Assembly: GCF_011090165.1 (NCBI RefSeq)
Contig: NZ_JAADJT010000004.1
Coordinates: 62,001 to 126,000, forward strand
Direction: 5' to 3'
Origin: Duganella aceris
Lineage (GTDB): Bacteria; Pseudomonadota; Gammaproteobacteria; Burkholderiales; Burkholderiaceae_D
Length of the DNA stretch: 64,000 nt
The notes below the pieces were generated by a model. The model was not told where the DNA came from and made no database searches. It saw only the letters and a program-made list of their open reading frames with translations. This document shows positions 44,112 through 51,974 of this stretch, in pieces. The translations under genes were made by a program, and so were the position numbers. Position 1 is the stretch's first letter; each line of letters opens with the position of its first letter.

Positions 44112-44670
44112 ACGCCGCCAAGCCGGACTCACGCTGATCGAGCTGGTCATGTTCATGGTCATCGTCGGCATCGCGGTCGCGTCCGTGTTGCAGGTGCTGG
44201 CCATGAGCGCGCGCTCCAGCCCGGACCCGATGCGGCGCAAGCAGGCATTGGCCATCGCCGAAGGCATGATGGAGGAGGTGAGGCTGGCGCGGTTCACGTT
44301 CTGCGACGCCAGCGACCCCAAAGCTGAAGACCCCAACACGGCTAATCCGGCAGATTGCGGATTGGCAGAAAGCATGGGACCGGAGCCGATCAATACGCGT
44401 CCGTTCGATAATGTCAACGACTACGTCGGTGGTGGCGGCAGCGCGACCTATATGGCGGATGCCGCCGGAAATCCGTTCCCGGCCGGCTACACGGCCATCG
44501 TCGCGATCGCTGCGGACCAGCCGCTGGGCCCGGCCGGCGCGCAGATCACCTCCAGCGCCACGCCGGCCAGCATGAAAGTGCTGCGCATCACAGTCACCGT
44601 CACCTACGACAACACCAACAGCGTGGTGCTGGACGGCTACCGCACCCGCTATGCGCCGAGGTCGATATGA
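44101..44670 (+). CDS. mshD: MshD-like minor prepilin
   Basis: 189 residues with prepilin site 'AG|LTLIELVMFMVIVGIAVASVL', Leu at +1 and Glu at +5. GspI/PilV-like in length and in the 'ALAIAEGMMEEVRLARF' segment. Two cysteines (in 'FTFCDA' and 'PADCGL') may pair. Overlaps both neighbours (11 bp with mshC, 4 bp with mshO). Confidence 0.8.
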   Translation: MSIKRRQAGLTLIELVMFMVIVGIAVASVLQVLAMSARSSPDPMRRKQALAIAEGMMEEVRLARFTFCDASDPKAEDPNTANPADCGLAESMGPEPINTRPFDNVNDYVGGGGSATYMADAAGNPFPAGYTAIVAIAADQPLGPAGAQITSSATPASMKVLRITVTVTYDNTNSVVLDGYRTRYAPRSI

Positions 44671-45506
44671 TGCGCCGCTCGCGCCGCATGGGCGGCTTCA
44701 CGCTGGTGGAAGCGATCATCGTCATCACCATCACCGGCATCCTCGGCGGCGTGGTGGCGCTGTTCATGCGCAACTCGGTGGAAAACTACGTCGACAGCGC
44801 GGCGCGCGCGGAGATGACCGATGTCGCCGACCTGGCGCTGCGCCGCATCAGCCGCGAACTGCGGCTGGCGCTGCCGAACAGCATCGTCGTCGCCAACAAC
44901 CAACGCACGCTGCAATTCCTGATCACCAGCACCGGCGGCCGCTACATCGACGTCGCCGATGCGCCGCCGGCCACGCTGCTGCCGCTGGATTTCAATCCCG
45001 CCACCGCCTCGCTGGCGTTCAACATGGCCGGCGCCGCGCCGACCGGCCGGCAGGCCATCGTGCCCGGCAACTTCATCACCGTCTTCAACGTCGGCGTCGC
45101 GCCCGCCAACGCTTACACGGGCGGAAATATCGCCCGGGTCGCGGCGGTCAACGGCACGCTGATCACGCTTGCCAGCAATCCGTTCGCCGTCGCCTCGCCG
45201 TCGATGCCGTCGCCGACCAACCGCTTCCAGGTGGTGACCGGCACCGTTACCTATGTCTGCACGCCGGCGGCGGGCGGCGCCGGCAACCTGACCCGCTTCG
45301 TCTCGCCCAACATCCTGGACGGCACCGGCACCGGCGCGCTCGGCACCGGCGCGCTGCTGGCCAACATGGTGTCCGGCTGCCGCTTCGATTACTCGGTGCT
45401 GGCCAACACCAACGCCGCGCTGGTCGGCGTGACGCTCGGGCTGGCGCGCGCCAACGGCGAAAACATCAACCTGGTGCGCCAGGTCCACGTGGACAATACG
45501 CCGTGA
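44667..45506 (+). CDS. mshO: MshO-like minor prepilin
   Basis: 279 residues with prepilin site 'GG|FTLVEAIIVITITGILGGVVALFM' and a long PilW/GspJ-like body ('LALRRISRELRLALPNS'). Position before the MshP-like gene matches MshO. Overlaps mshD by 4 bases and mshP by 4 bases (GTGA). Confidence 0.82.
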   Translation: MMRRSRRMGGFTLVEAIIVITITGILGGVVALFMRNSVENYVDSAARAEMTDVADLALRRISRELRLALPNSIVVANNQRTLQFLITSTGGRYIDVADAPPATLLPLDFNPATASLAFNMAGAAPTGRQAIVPGNFITVFNVGVAPANAYTGGNIARVAAVNGTLITLASNPFAVASPSMPSPTNRFQVVTGTVTYVCTPAAGGAGNLTRFVSPNILDGTGTGALGTGALLANMVSGCRFDYSVLANTNAALVGVTLGLARANGENINLVRQVHVDNTP

Positions 45507-45946
45507 AGTCCAGCCAGTCATCCATCGCGCGCGCCCGCCGCAGCGGCGGCTTCAGCATCGTCTCGGCCATTTTCCTGATCGTGGTGCTGTCCGGACTGGC
45601 CGTGGCCGCCGTGTCGCTGACCGCCAGCCAGCAGACCAGCTCCGCGCTGGACCTGCTCGGCTCGCGCGCCTACGAAGCCGCGCGCGCCGGCGTCGAATAC
45701 GGCTTGTACCGGCAGCAGATCGACAACGACTGCGCGGCGACGCGCAACTTCGTGCCCGGCGGCTCGCTCACCGCCTTCACGGTAACGGTGCAGTGCACCG
45801 TGGTGCCCACGCCCGGCATGGGCGCGGTCATGAACCGCACCATCGTCACCGCGACCGCCTGCAACCAGCCGGCCGGCGGCGCCTGTCCCAATCCGGCGCC
45901 CGCCAACATCGACTACGTCCAGCGCGTGGTCACGGTTCAATTCTGA
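45503..45946 (+). CDS. mshP: MshP-like minor prepilin / PilX-type protein
   Basis: 147 residues from a GTG start overlapping the mshO stop. N-terminal 'SGGFSIVSAIFLIVVLSGLAVAAV' is a degenerate class III/PilX-like segment lacking the Glu+5. 'SRAYEAARAGVEYGLYR' is the helical signature of MshP/PilX/GspK-type pilins. Four cysteines occur in the C-terminal half. Confidence 0.8.
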   Translation: MKSSQSSIARARRSGGFSIVSAIFLIVVLSGLAVAAVSLTASQQTSSALDLLGSRAYEAARAGVEYGLYRQQIDNDCAATRNFVPGGSLTAFTVTVQCTVVPTPGMGAVMNRTIVTATACNQPAGGACPNPAPANIDYVQRVVTVQF

Positions 45947-45956
45947 GGAGGCGACG

Positions 45957-48900
45957 ATGACCCGGCCGACATTGCCCAAAGTGTTGCCGCTGCTGCTGGC
46001 GCTGCTGTGCTGGCTCGTCGCCGGCGCCGCCCGCGCCGATTCGCCGATCACGCTGTTCAAGAGCTTCGCCGGCAACGTCAGTTTCACCGGCACGCAGAAG
46101 ACCTTGCGCACCGCCAGCAATGCCTCCAACCCGTGCAGCATCGGCAGCTCGGTGACGATGCAGTTGCGCGGCATCCCCAGCGGCGCCGCCATCCTGAACG
46201 CGCAACTGTACTGGGCCGGCTCCAGCTCCACGCCGGACTATGCCGTCACCTTCGACGGCACCGCCGTCTCGGCGCCGAGCAACCGGCGCTACACCACCAA
46301 CTCGGTCGGCTACGACTTCTTCTCCGGCGCGGTGGACGTGACGGCGCAGGTGCAGGCCAAGGGTAACGCCGACTACACCGCCGGCGATCTGACGATCAAC
46401 AGCGGCGCGCCATATTGCGCGGTGGAGGGGGTGTTGGGCGGCTTCCAGCTGCTGGTGGTGTACTCGCAATCGAACGAAACCTTCCGCGTGCTGAACTTGT
46501 ACGAGGGCTTCCAGTACATCCGCAGCTCCGGCGTGACGCTGACGCTGAGTAACTTCAAGATCCCGACCCCGATCGGCAGCCTGACCGGCAAGATCGGCCA
46601 CATCACGTGGGAAGGCGACAGCTCGCTGTCGGGTGGCGGCGAGATACTGCAGTACAACGGCGTCGAGATGACGGACGCGCTGAATCCGTCCGGCAACCAG
46701 TTCAACTCGATCAGCAACATCAACAACGACAGCGCCTCGTACGGCATCGACTTCGACGCCTACACGGTCTCGTCGCCGACCATCCAGGCCGGCCAGACCT
46801 CGGCGCGCAGCGACTACAAGTCCGGCTCCGACCTGGTGCTGATGAACGCCGAGGTGATCGCCGCGCCCAACGTGCCGGCGGCCGACCGCGCGATTTCGAT
46901 GACGCTCAGCAGCCCACTGGTGCCTTCGCAAAACAGCAACTACCTGATCAGCGTCAGCAACAACGGCCCGCTGACCGAGGGCGGTCCGGTGACGGTGGCG
47001 GTGGCCTTGCCGTCGGCGCTGATCTACGCCGGCGCCACCGGCACCGGCTGGAGTTGCAGCCCGGCCGGCCAGACCATCATGTGCACCTACAGCGGCAGCA
47101 TGGCCGCCAACACCACATTGCCGTTGATCACGCTGCGCGTGACGGTGGCCGCCGCCGCGAACGGCCTGGTCACGACCAGCGCGGCGGTCGGCGGCGCGCT
47201 GTTCGATTACTACGACGGCAACGACACCTCGACCGTCAGCTCGCAAATCGGGGCGGCGGCGTTCACGCCGAGTTACTACTTCACCGACAGCAAATGCGTC
47301 AACGCGGAACCGTTCTACAGCGCGGCGCAAACCTGCAAGCCGATCGACTTCACCGGCCAGCAATATCTGGCGAACAAGGACATCGAGATGTACCTGACCT
47401 TCGTGGTCGGCAACGTGCCGACCGCGCTGTCGAACTCGGACACCACGCTGAAGATCAAGTACGCGCTGTCCTGCTACGACCCGGCGCAGGACGCGGGCGT
47501 GCGCGCCACCTTCAAGACCAAGAGCAGCGGCGCCGTCACCACGCTGCCGCTGTGCGCCAAGTCGGGCGCGCTGCCGGCGCAAAGTTCCAGCGTCTGGAGC
47601 GGCCTGACCGATGTGCTGATCAAGGCCGGCCAGACCACCTCGGACGAGGTCTACCTGTTCCACTACGCCGACGTCGGCCGCATCGAGTTCCTCACCAGCG
47701 ACAACACGGCGCGCCTGGGCACGTCGGGACCGTTCGTCGAAAGGCCGGTGCAACTGACGCTGAGCGGACCCGCCGCCAACAAGGCCGGCAGCCCGGCCGC
47801 CATCACCGACCCGGTGTTCGTGACCGCCGGCACCTCCTTCCAGATGTCCGTCATCGCGCTGATGTACGGGCTGCCGGCCTTGCCGGCGCCGAATTTTGGC
47901 AAGGAAAGCTCGCCGGTGCAGATCAAGCTGACCCCGCTGCCGGCGCGCGATTCCAGCGGCAGCCGCTTCGCCGACATGATGGTCGACCCGGCGGCGCCGG
48001 ACGCCGAGTTGACGCTGGCCGGAACGCTCGGCGCCTTCAGCGGCGGCATCGCCAGCGGCAGTTTCGTCTACGCCGACGTCGGTACGCTGGAAGTGACCGC
48101 CGCCATCATGCCGCCGGCCCCCGGCGTCAAGGGCAGCTACCTCGGCACCGGCGATATCCAGAACGCGGTGCTCAATATCGGCCGTTTCGTGCCGGATCAT
48201 TTCGATACCGTCATCACCACGCCGCCCATGACCTGCGATCCGGCCGGCATGACCTGTCCGGCCAACGCGCCGGGCATGGCGTATTCCGGCCAGTCGTTCA
48301 CGGTGCAGGTGTTGCCGCGAAATACGCTCAGCAAGACAACGCTGAACTACCGCGGCATCTTCGCGCGCGGCGTGACGCTGTCGGCCTACTCGGCGCCGGG
48401 CACCACCACCACCGTCAATCCGCCGGCGTCGCCGAGCGGCTCGGTGTTGAGCGCGAACAGCATCGCCAGCAGCGCCTTTGTCCGAAGCGCGGACGGGGCC
48501 AGCCTCGGTCCGACGGCGCCACCGGTCTACACCTTCCCGCGCATGTTCTCCGGGACGGCGCCGTTTGCCAACAACTGGGTGACGCCGACCGCGATCTATC
48601 TGCGCGCCACCGAAACGTCCTCGCCCAACGACGGCGTGACTTCGCTGCGCAGCAGTCCGGTCGAGGCGGGCATCATGATAGTCACCGGCCGCATGCTGGT
48701 GCCGAACGCCTACGGCTCGTCACAGCTACCGCTGTTGTTGAACCTGTCGGCCCAATACTACGGCCAGACCGTGGTCAACGGCGTGACCACGGCCGCCTGG
48801 CGCACCAATGCCGCCGACAGCGTCACCAAGGTGACGCCGTCGTCCGGCATGCTGTTCTCCAGTTGCGCGCTGGCTTGCCCGACCATACTCGATGGGGCGG

Positions 48901-49073
48901 AGAGGACGCTGGCGGCCGGCGCCGCCAAGGTGTCGCTGAAGGCGGGCAGCACCACCGGCAAGAGCGGCGGCAGCGCGGTGCTCAATCCGTGGCCGTACCT
49001 GCCGAGCACCATCGGGCGGGTGACCTTCGGCGTCTACCGCAGTCCGCTGATTTTCTTACGGGAAGTGTATTGA
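45957..49073 (+). CDS. mshQ: MshQ-like giant exported protein (DUF6701)
   Basis: 1038 residues. Signal peptide (~1-27, 'LPLLLALLCWLVAGAARA'), an N-terminal beta domain ('AQLYWAGSSSTPDYAVTFDG'), a DUF11-like Ig domain (~315-420, 'NYLISVSNNGPLTEGGPVTV'), and a C-terminal half (~430-1038) of the DUF6701/MshQ type ('FVPDHFDTVIT', 'RGRVT..FGVYRSPLIFLREVY'-like ending). It sits directly after mshP. Large MshQ proteins are thought to be pilus-associated adhesins or tip proteins; function here is inferred from position. The following 150 bp (49074-49223) contain a hairpin and a -10 box. Confidence 0.82.
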   Translation: MTRPTLPKVLPLLLALLCWLVAGAARADSPITLFKSFAGNVSFTGTQKTLRTASNASNPCSIGSSVTMQLRGIPSGAAILNAQLYWAGSSSTPDYAVTFDGTAVSAPSNRRYTTNSVGYDFFSGAVDVTAQVQAKGNADYTAGDLTINSGAPYCAVEGVLGGFQLLVVYSQSNETFRVLNLYEGFQYIRSSGVTLTLSNFKIPTPIGSLTGKIGHITWEGDSSLSGGGEILQYNGVEMTDALNPSGNQFNSISNINNDSASYGIDFDAYTVSSPTIQAGQTSARSDYKSGSDLVLMNAEVIAAPNVPAADRAISMTLSSPLVPSQNSNYLISVSNNGPLTEGGPVTVAVALPSALIYAGATGTGWSCSPAGQTIMCTYSGSMAANTTLPLITLRVTVAAAANGLVTTSAAVGGALFDYYDGNDTSTVSSQIGAAAFTPSYYFTDSKCVNAEPFYSAAQTCKPIDFTGQQYLANKDIEMYLTFVVGNVPTALSNSDTTLKIKYALSCYDPAQDAGVRATFKTKSSGAVTTLPLCAKSGALPAQSSSVWSGLTDVLIKAGQTTSDEVYLFHYADVGRIEFLTSDNTARLGTSGPFVERPVQLTLSGPAANKAGSPAAITDPVFVTAGTSFQMSVIALMYGLPALPAPNFGKESSPVQIKLTPLPARDSSGSRFADMMVDPAAPDAELTLAGTLGAFSGGIASGSFVYADVGTLEVTAAIMPPAPGVKGSYLGTGDIQNAVLNIGRFVPDHFDTVITTPPMTCDPAGMTCPANAPGMAYSGQSFTVQVLPRNTLSKTTLNYRGIFARGVTLSAYSAPGTTTTVNPPASPSGSVLSANSIASSAFVRSADGASLGPTAPPVYTFPRMFSGTAPFANNWVTPTAIYLRATETSSPNDGVTSLRSSPVEAGIMIVTGRMLVPNAYGSSQLPLLLNLSAQYYGQTVVNGVTTAAWRTNAADSVTKVTPSSGMLFSSCALACPTILDGAERTLAAGAAKVSLKAGSTTGKSGGSAVLNPWPYLPSTIGRVTFGVYRSPLIFLREVY

Positions 49074-49117
49074 TTCCGCCTCATTTTATTTTCGTTGTGC
49101 AAATTAAGCGCAAAAAG

Positions 49118-49144
49118 TTGGGGCCATGCACTTAATTGCCCCAA
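49118..49144. promoter_or_regulatory. Hairpin between mshQ and mshI
   Basis: TTGGGGC and GCCCCAA form perfect 7-base arms around a 13-base loop. A partially complementary outer pair, GCAAATTAAGCGC (49100-49112) and GCACTTAATTGC, allows an alternative fold. There is no T-tract on the plus strand; the T-tract lies on the minus strand side, where no gene ends. It may act as a processing or attenuation element between the two halves of the MSHA locus. Confidence 0.4.
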
Positions 49145-49163
49145 AACAGTAGTGAAACTTGAA

Positions 49164-49169
49164 TATAAT
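49164..49169 (+). promoter_or_regulatory. -10 box upstream of mshI
   Basis: A perfect TATAAT lies 55 bases before the mshI start in an AT-rich patch. No good -35 box occurs at 16-18 bases, so it would need an activator. It suggests that mshI-N can be transcribed separately from mshE-Q. Confidence 0.45.
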
Positions 49170-49223
49170 CAACGATATGCGGCCGACATTGAAAGCCGCG
49201 CTTAATCATTCGAGACATTCGGC

Positions 49224-50171
49224 ATGGGTTTATTTGGAAAAGCGGGTAAGAGCGAAGGATGGCTGGCCATCGCCATGGTCGCCGACGGCGTCCAGGCGGC
49301 GGTGGTGCAGCGGCGTCCGGGCGCGCTGCCGCTGGTGCGGCTGGCCGTGTCGTATCCCGGCGGCGCCGAGCAGAACGGCGCCAGCCTGGCCAAGCTCGGC
49401 CGCGAGCTGCACGCGGACCGCTATCGCTGCACCAGCCTGCTCGGCGCCGGCGCCTACCAGTTGCTGATGGTCGAAGCGCCGAATGTTCCAGCCGACGAAA
49501 TGAAGACCGCGCTCGGCTGGCGCGTCAAGGACATGATCGACTTTCCGCTTGAAGACGCGACCATCGACATGGCGCTGCTGCCGCCGCCGGCCAGCGCCGG
49601 CGCTTCCCACAGCCGCCAGGCGTTCGCGGTGGCCGCGCGCAACGGTCCGATCGAGCAGCACCAGCGGCTGTTCGCCGACAGCAAGATTCCGCTGGAGGCG
49701 ATCGATATCGGTGAAATGGCGCAACGGAATATCTCGGCGATGCTGGAGCCGGAGGGGCGCGGCGTGGCGTTGCTGGCGTTCGACCAGGACGGCGGTCTGC
49801 TGACCGTGAGCTTCCAGGGCGAACTGTATCTGGCGCGCCGCATCGATGTGCCACTGTCGCAGCTGATGGATCCGGACGCGGAGCGCCTGCAGCAGGCGCA
49901 CGACCGCATCACGCTGGAATTGCAGCGCTCGCTGGACCACTTTGAGCGGCAGTTCCATTTTGTCGCCGTGGCCAAGCTGGTGCTGGCGCCGGTCGGTGAC
50001 GGCAAGCTGCTCGCTTATCTGAGCAGCAATCTGTATCTGCCGGTCGAGCAGCTCGACCTGGCCAAGGTGCTGGACCTGAGCGAAGCGGAGCACCTGCGCG
50101 ACGCTGTCGCCCAGAACAGCTTCCTGGCGACGCTGGGCGCCGCCTTGCGCGAAGAGGAACGCAAGGCATGA
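49224..50171 (+). CDS. mshI: MshI, PilM-like cytoplasmic platform protein
   Basis: 315 residues, soluble, actin-like fold of the PilM/MshI type: 'AIAMVADGVQAAVVQ', 'ALGWRVKDMIDFPLEDATIDM', 'LLAFDQDGGLLTVSFQGELYLAR'. No membrane helix. It would bind the N-terminus of the PilN-like protein encoded next (4-base overlap), together replacing GspL. Confidence 0.82.
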   Translation: MGLFGKAGKSEGWLAIAMVADGVQAAVVQRRPGALPLVRLAVSYPGGAEQNGASLAKLGRELHADRYRCTSLLGAGAYQLLMVEAPNVPADEMKTALGWRVKDMIDFPLEDATIDMALLPPPASAGASHSRQAFAVAARNGPIEQHQRLFADSKIPLEAIDIGEMAQRNISAMLEPEGRGVALLAFDQDGGLLTVSFQGELYLARRIDVPLSQLMDPDAERLQQAHDRITLELQRSLDHFERQFHFVAVAKLVLAPVGDGKLLAYLSSNLYLPVEQLDLAKVLDLSEAEHLRDAVAQNSFLATLGAALREEERKA

Positions 50172-50845
50172 GCCAACAAATCAACCTGTTCAACCCGCGC
50201 TTTCAGCGGCAGAAGAACTATTTTTCCACCACCATGCTGGCGTCGGCGTTGGGCGGGGTGCTGGCGGTGGTGGTCTTGACCAGCCTGGTGGTGAGCCAAC
50301 AGACCGCCGCGCTCAGCGCCGAGGCGGCGCAGGTCAAGGCCGACTTGACTGTGCGCGAGACGCGCAAGACCACCGTCGTGGCCGCCTTCGTGCCGCGCCG
50401 TAAAAGCGAGACGCTGCAGCAGGAGGTGGATCAAGCCGGCCTGCAACTGCGCAACCTGCAGCAGGTCGCGGGCTTGCTGGAACAGGGGAAACCGGCCGAT
50501 ACGCCCGGTTATTCGGCCTACTTCCAGGCGCTGGCGCGCAAGCGCGTCGACGGCCTGTGGCTGACCGGCGTGACCATCCATGGCAGCGGCCACAGCATCG
50601 GCCTGCAGGGCAGGGCGCTGAAGGCCGGCTTGTTGCCCGGCTATCTGGACGGTCTGGCCGGGGAGGCGGTGTTGCGCGGTAAAAGCTTCGGCCGGCTGGA
50701 GATGAGCGAACCCAAGCCGGAAGCGCTGGGAACGGCGCAGGCCGCACAAACCACAGCGGCGCCGGCGCCGGCGCCGACGCCGCGCTACGTGGAATTCAGC
50801 CTGCAATCGGCCCCGGTCGAGCACGCTGCGGGAGGGCGGCCATGA
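50168..50845 (+). CDS. PilN-like MSHA platform protein
   Basis: 225 residues. A short cytoplasmic motif 'MSQQINLFNPRFQRQKNYFS' resembles the conserved I-N-L-x-P motif of PilN that docks to PilM. One membrane helix (~26-45), a coiled coil, and a periplasmic ferredoxin-like domain follow. Overlaps both neighbours by 4 bases. Often annotated as part of MshI or as MshI2. Confidence 0.8.
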   Translation: MSQQINLFNPRFQRQKNYFSTTMLASALGGVLAVVVLTSLVVSQQTAALSAEAAQVKADLTVRETRKTTVVAAFVPRRKSETLQQEVDQAGLQLRNLQQVAGLLEQGKPADTPGYSAYFQALARKRVDGLWLTGVTIHGSGHSIGLQGRALKAGLLPGYLDGLAGEAVLRGKSFGRLEMSEPKPEALGTAQAAQTTAAPAPAPTPRYVEFSLQSAPVEHAAGGRP

Positions 50846-51630
50846 AACAATATTGGATCAAGCTGGACCAGTGGGCGATGGCGCTCAGTTTGCGCGAGCG
50901 GCTGATGGCGTTCGGCGCCGCCGGCGCGGTGCTGGTGTTCCTGGCCTATCAACTGGTGCTCGAACCCGGTTGGGCCAAGCAGCGCGCCATGCGCGACATG
51001 ATGCAGCAGCAGCGCGCCCAGGTCGCCGCGATCGAAGGTGAACTGGCGCAGCTGGATGCGGCGTCCAGCCTGGACCCGGACAAGGAATTGCGCCAGCGCC
51101 TGCTGCGATTGCAGGAGGACAGCGCGGCCTTGCGTGTCTCGCTGCGGACCGCGCAAAAAGGCATGGTCGCGCCAGAAAAGATGAGCCCGCTGTTGCAGCA
51201 GATGGTGCAGGGCCACGGCAAGCTGCGCTTGGTGTCGCTGAAGACCATGCCGCCGCAAGGCATGGTCGATGGGCAGTTCCCGGCTTCCGCTGGCGACGAG
51301 CCCGCCGCCACGCCGACGCCCGCCGTCGCCGCGACGGTGCCGACGCCTCTGGCCGCCGTGCTTGCCGCGCCGGCTCCGGCCGCAGCCGGGGCCACGCCCG
51401 CGCTCGCGCCGGCCGCGCCGCCGCAACCGTCGCTGCTGTTCCGCCACGGCGTGCAGCTGGTGCTGGAAGGCAGCTACCCGGACATGGTCAATTATTTGCA
51501 GGCGCTGGAACACATGCCGACCCGGCTGTTCTGGGGCGGCGCCGCGCTCGATGCGCAAAAATACCCGCAGGCGCGGCTGACGCTGACGCTGTACACCTTG
51601 AGCCTGGACCAAAAATGGATAGCGCTGTGA
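50842..51630 (+). CDS. mshJ: MshJ, PilO-like platform protein
   Basis: 262 residues: N-terminal membrane helix (~22-42, 'LMAFGAAGAVLVFLAYQLVL'), coiled coil (~50-115), Ala/Pro-rich spacer (~150-195), and a C-terminal periplasmic alpha/beta domain. The layout and place after the PilN-like gene match MshJ/PilO. Overlaps mshK by 16 bases. Confidence 0.82.
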   Translation: MKQYWIKLDQWAMALSLRERLMAFGAAGAVLVFLAYQLVLEPGWAKQRAMRDMMQQQRAQVAAIEGELAQLDAASSLDPDKELRQRLLRLQEDSAALRVSLRTAQKGMVAPEKMSPLLQQMVQGHGKLRLVSLKTMPPQGMVDGQFPASAGDEPAATPTPAVAATVPTPLAAVLAAPAPAAAGATPALAPAAPPQPSLLFRHGVQLVLEGSYPDMVNYLQALEHMPTRLFWGGAALDAQKYPQARLTLTLYTLSLDQKWIAL

Positions 51631-51974
51631 ACCGCGTGCTGATCGCCGTGCTGCTGGCCTTGCCGCCGCTGGCGCAGGCGCAATTGGCCGATCCGACCCG
51701 GCCGCCGGCCGCATTTTCGTCGCCGCAGCAGCTGGGCGCGGATGGCGAGGCATCCGGGCCGCGTCTGCAATCGATCTTGATCGGCCGCACTCCCGGCGGA
51801 CGCCGCGTGGCGGTGATCGACGGCGTCACCCTGCGCGAAGGCGGCAAGGTGGGCGGCGCCGTGCTGACGCGCATTAACGAAACCTCGGTGGTGCTGCGGC
51901 GAGGCAAAAATCTGGAAACCCTGACCTTGTTTCCTGTACCGGCCAAGGCCGCTGAACCGACAGGGAAACCCTAG
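51615..51974 (+). CDS. mshK: MshK, PilP-like periplasmic protein
   Basis: 119 residues. Signal peptide 'VLIAVLLALPPLAQAQ', then 'LADPTRPPAAF' (the typical start of mature MshK) and a small beta domain ('LQSILIGRTPGGRRVAVIDG') like PilP/GspC homology regions. It connects the inner-membrane platform to the secretin. Its TAG stop directly abuts the mshL ATG. Confidence 0.85.
   Translation: MDSAVNRVLIAVLLALPPLAQAQLADPTRPPAAFSSPQQLGADGEASGPRLQSILIGRTPGGRRVAVIDGVTLREGGKVGGAVLTRINETSVVLRRGKNLETLTLFPVPAKAAEPTGKP

Noticed and set aside
45930-48200. A 756-codon minus-strand open frame opposite mshQ
   Set aside because: Composition typical of an antisense shadow; mshQ has a signal peptide and recognisable domains in the sense frame.
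49118-49144. Intrinsic terminator for mshQ
   Set aside because: The stem is not followed by a T-tract on the plus strand; only an A-tract precedes it.
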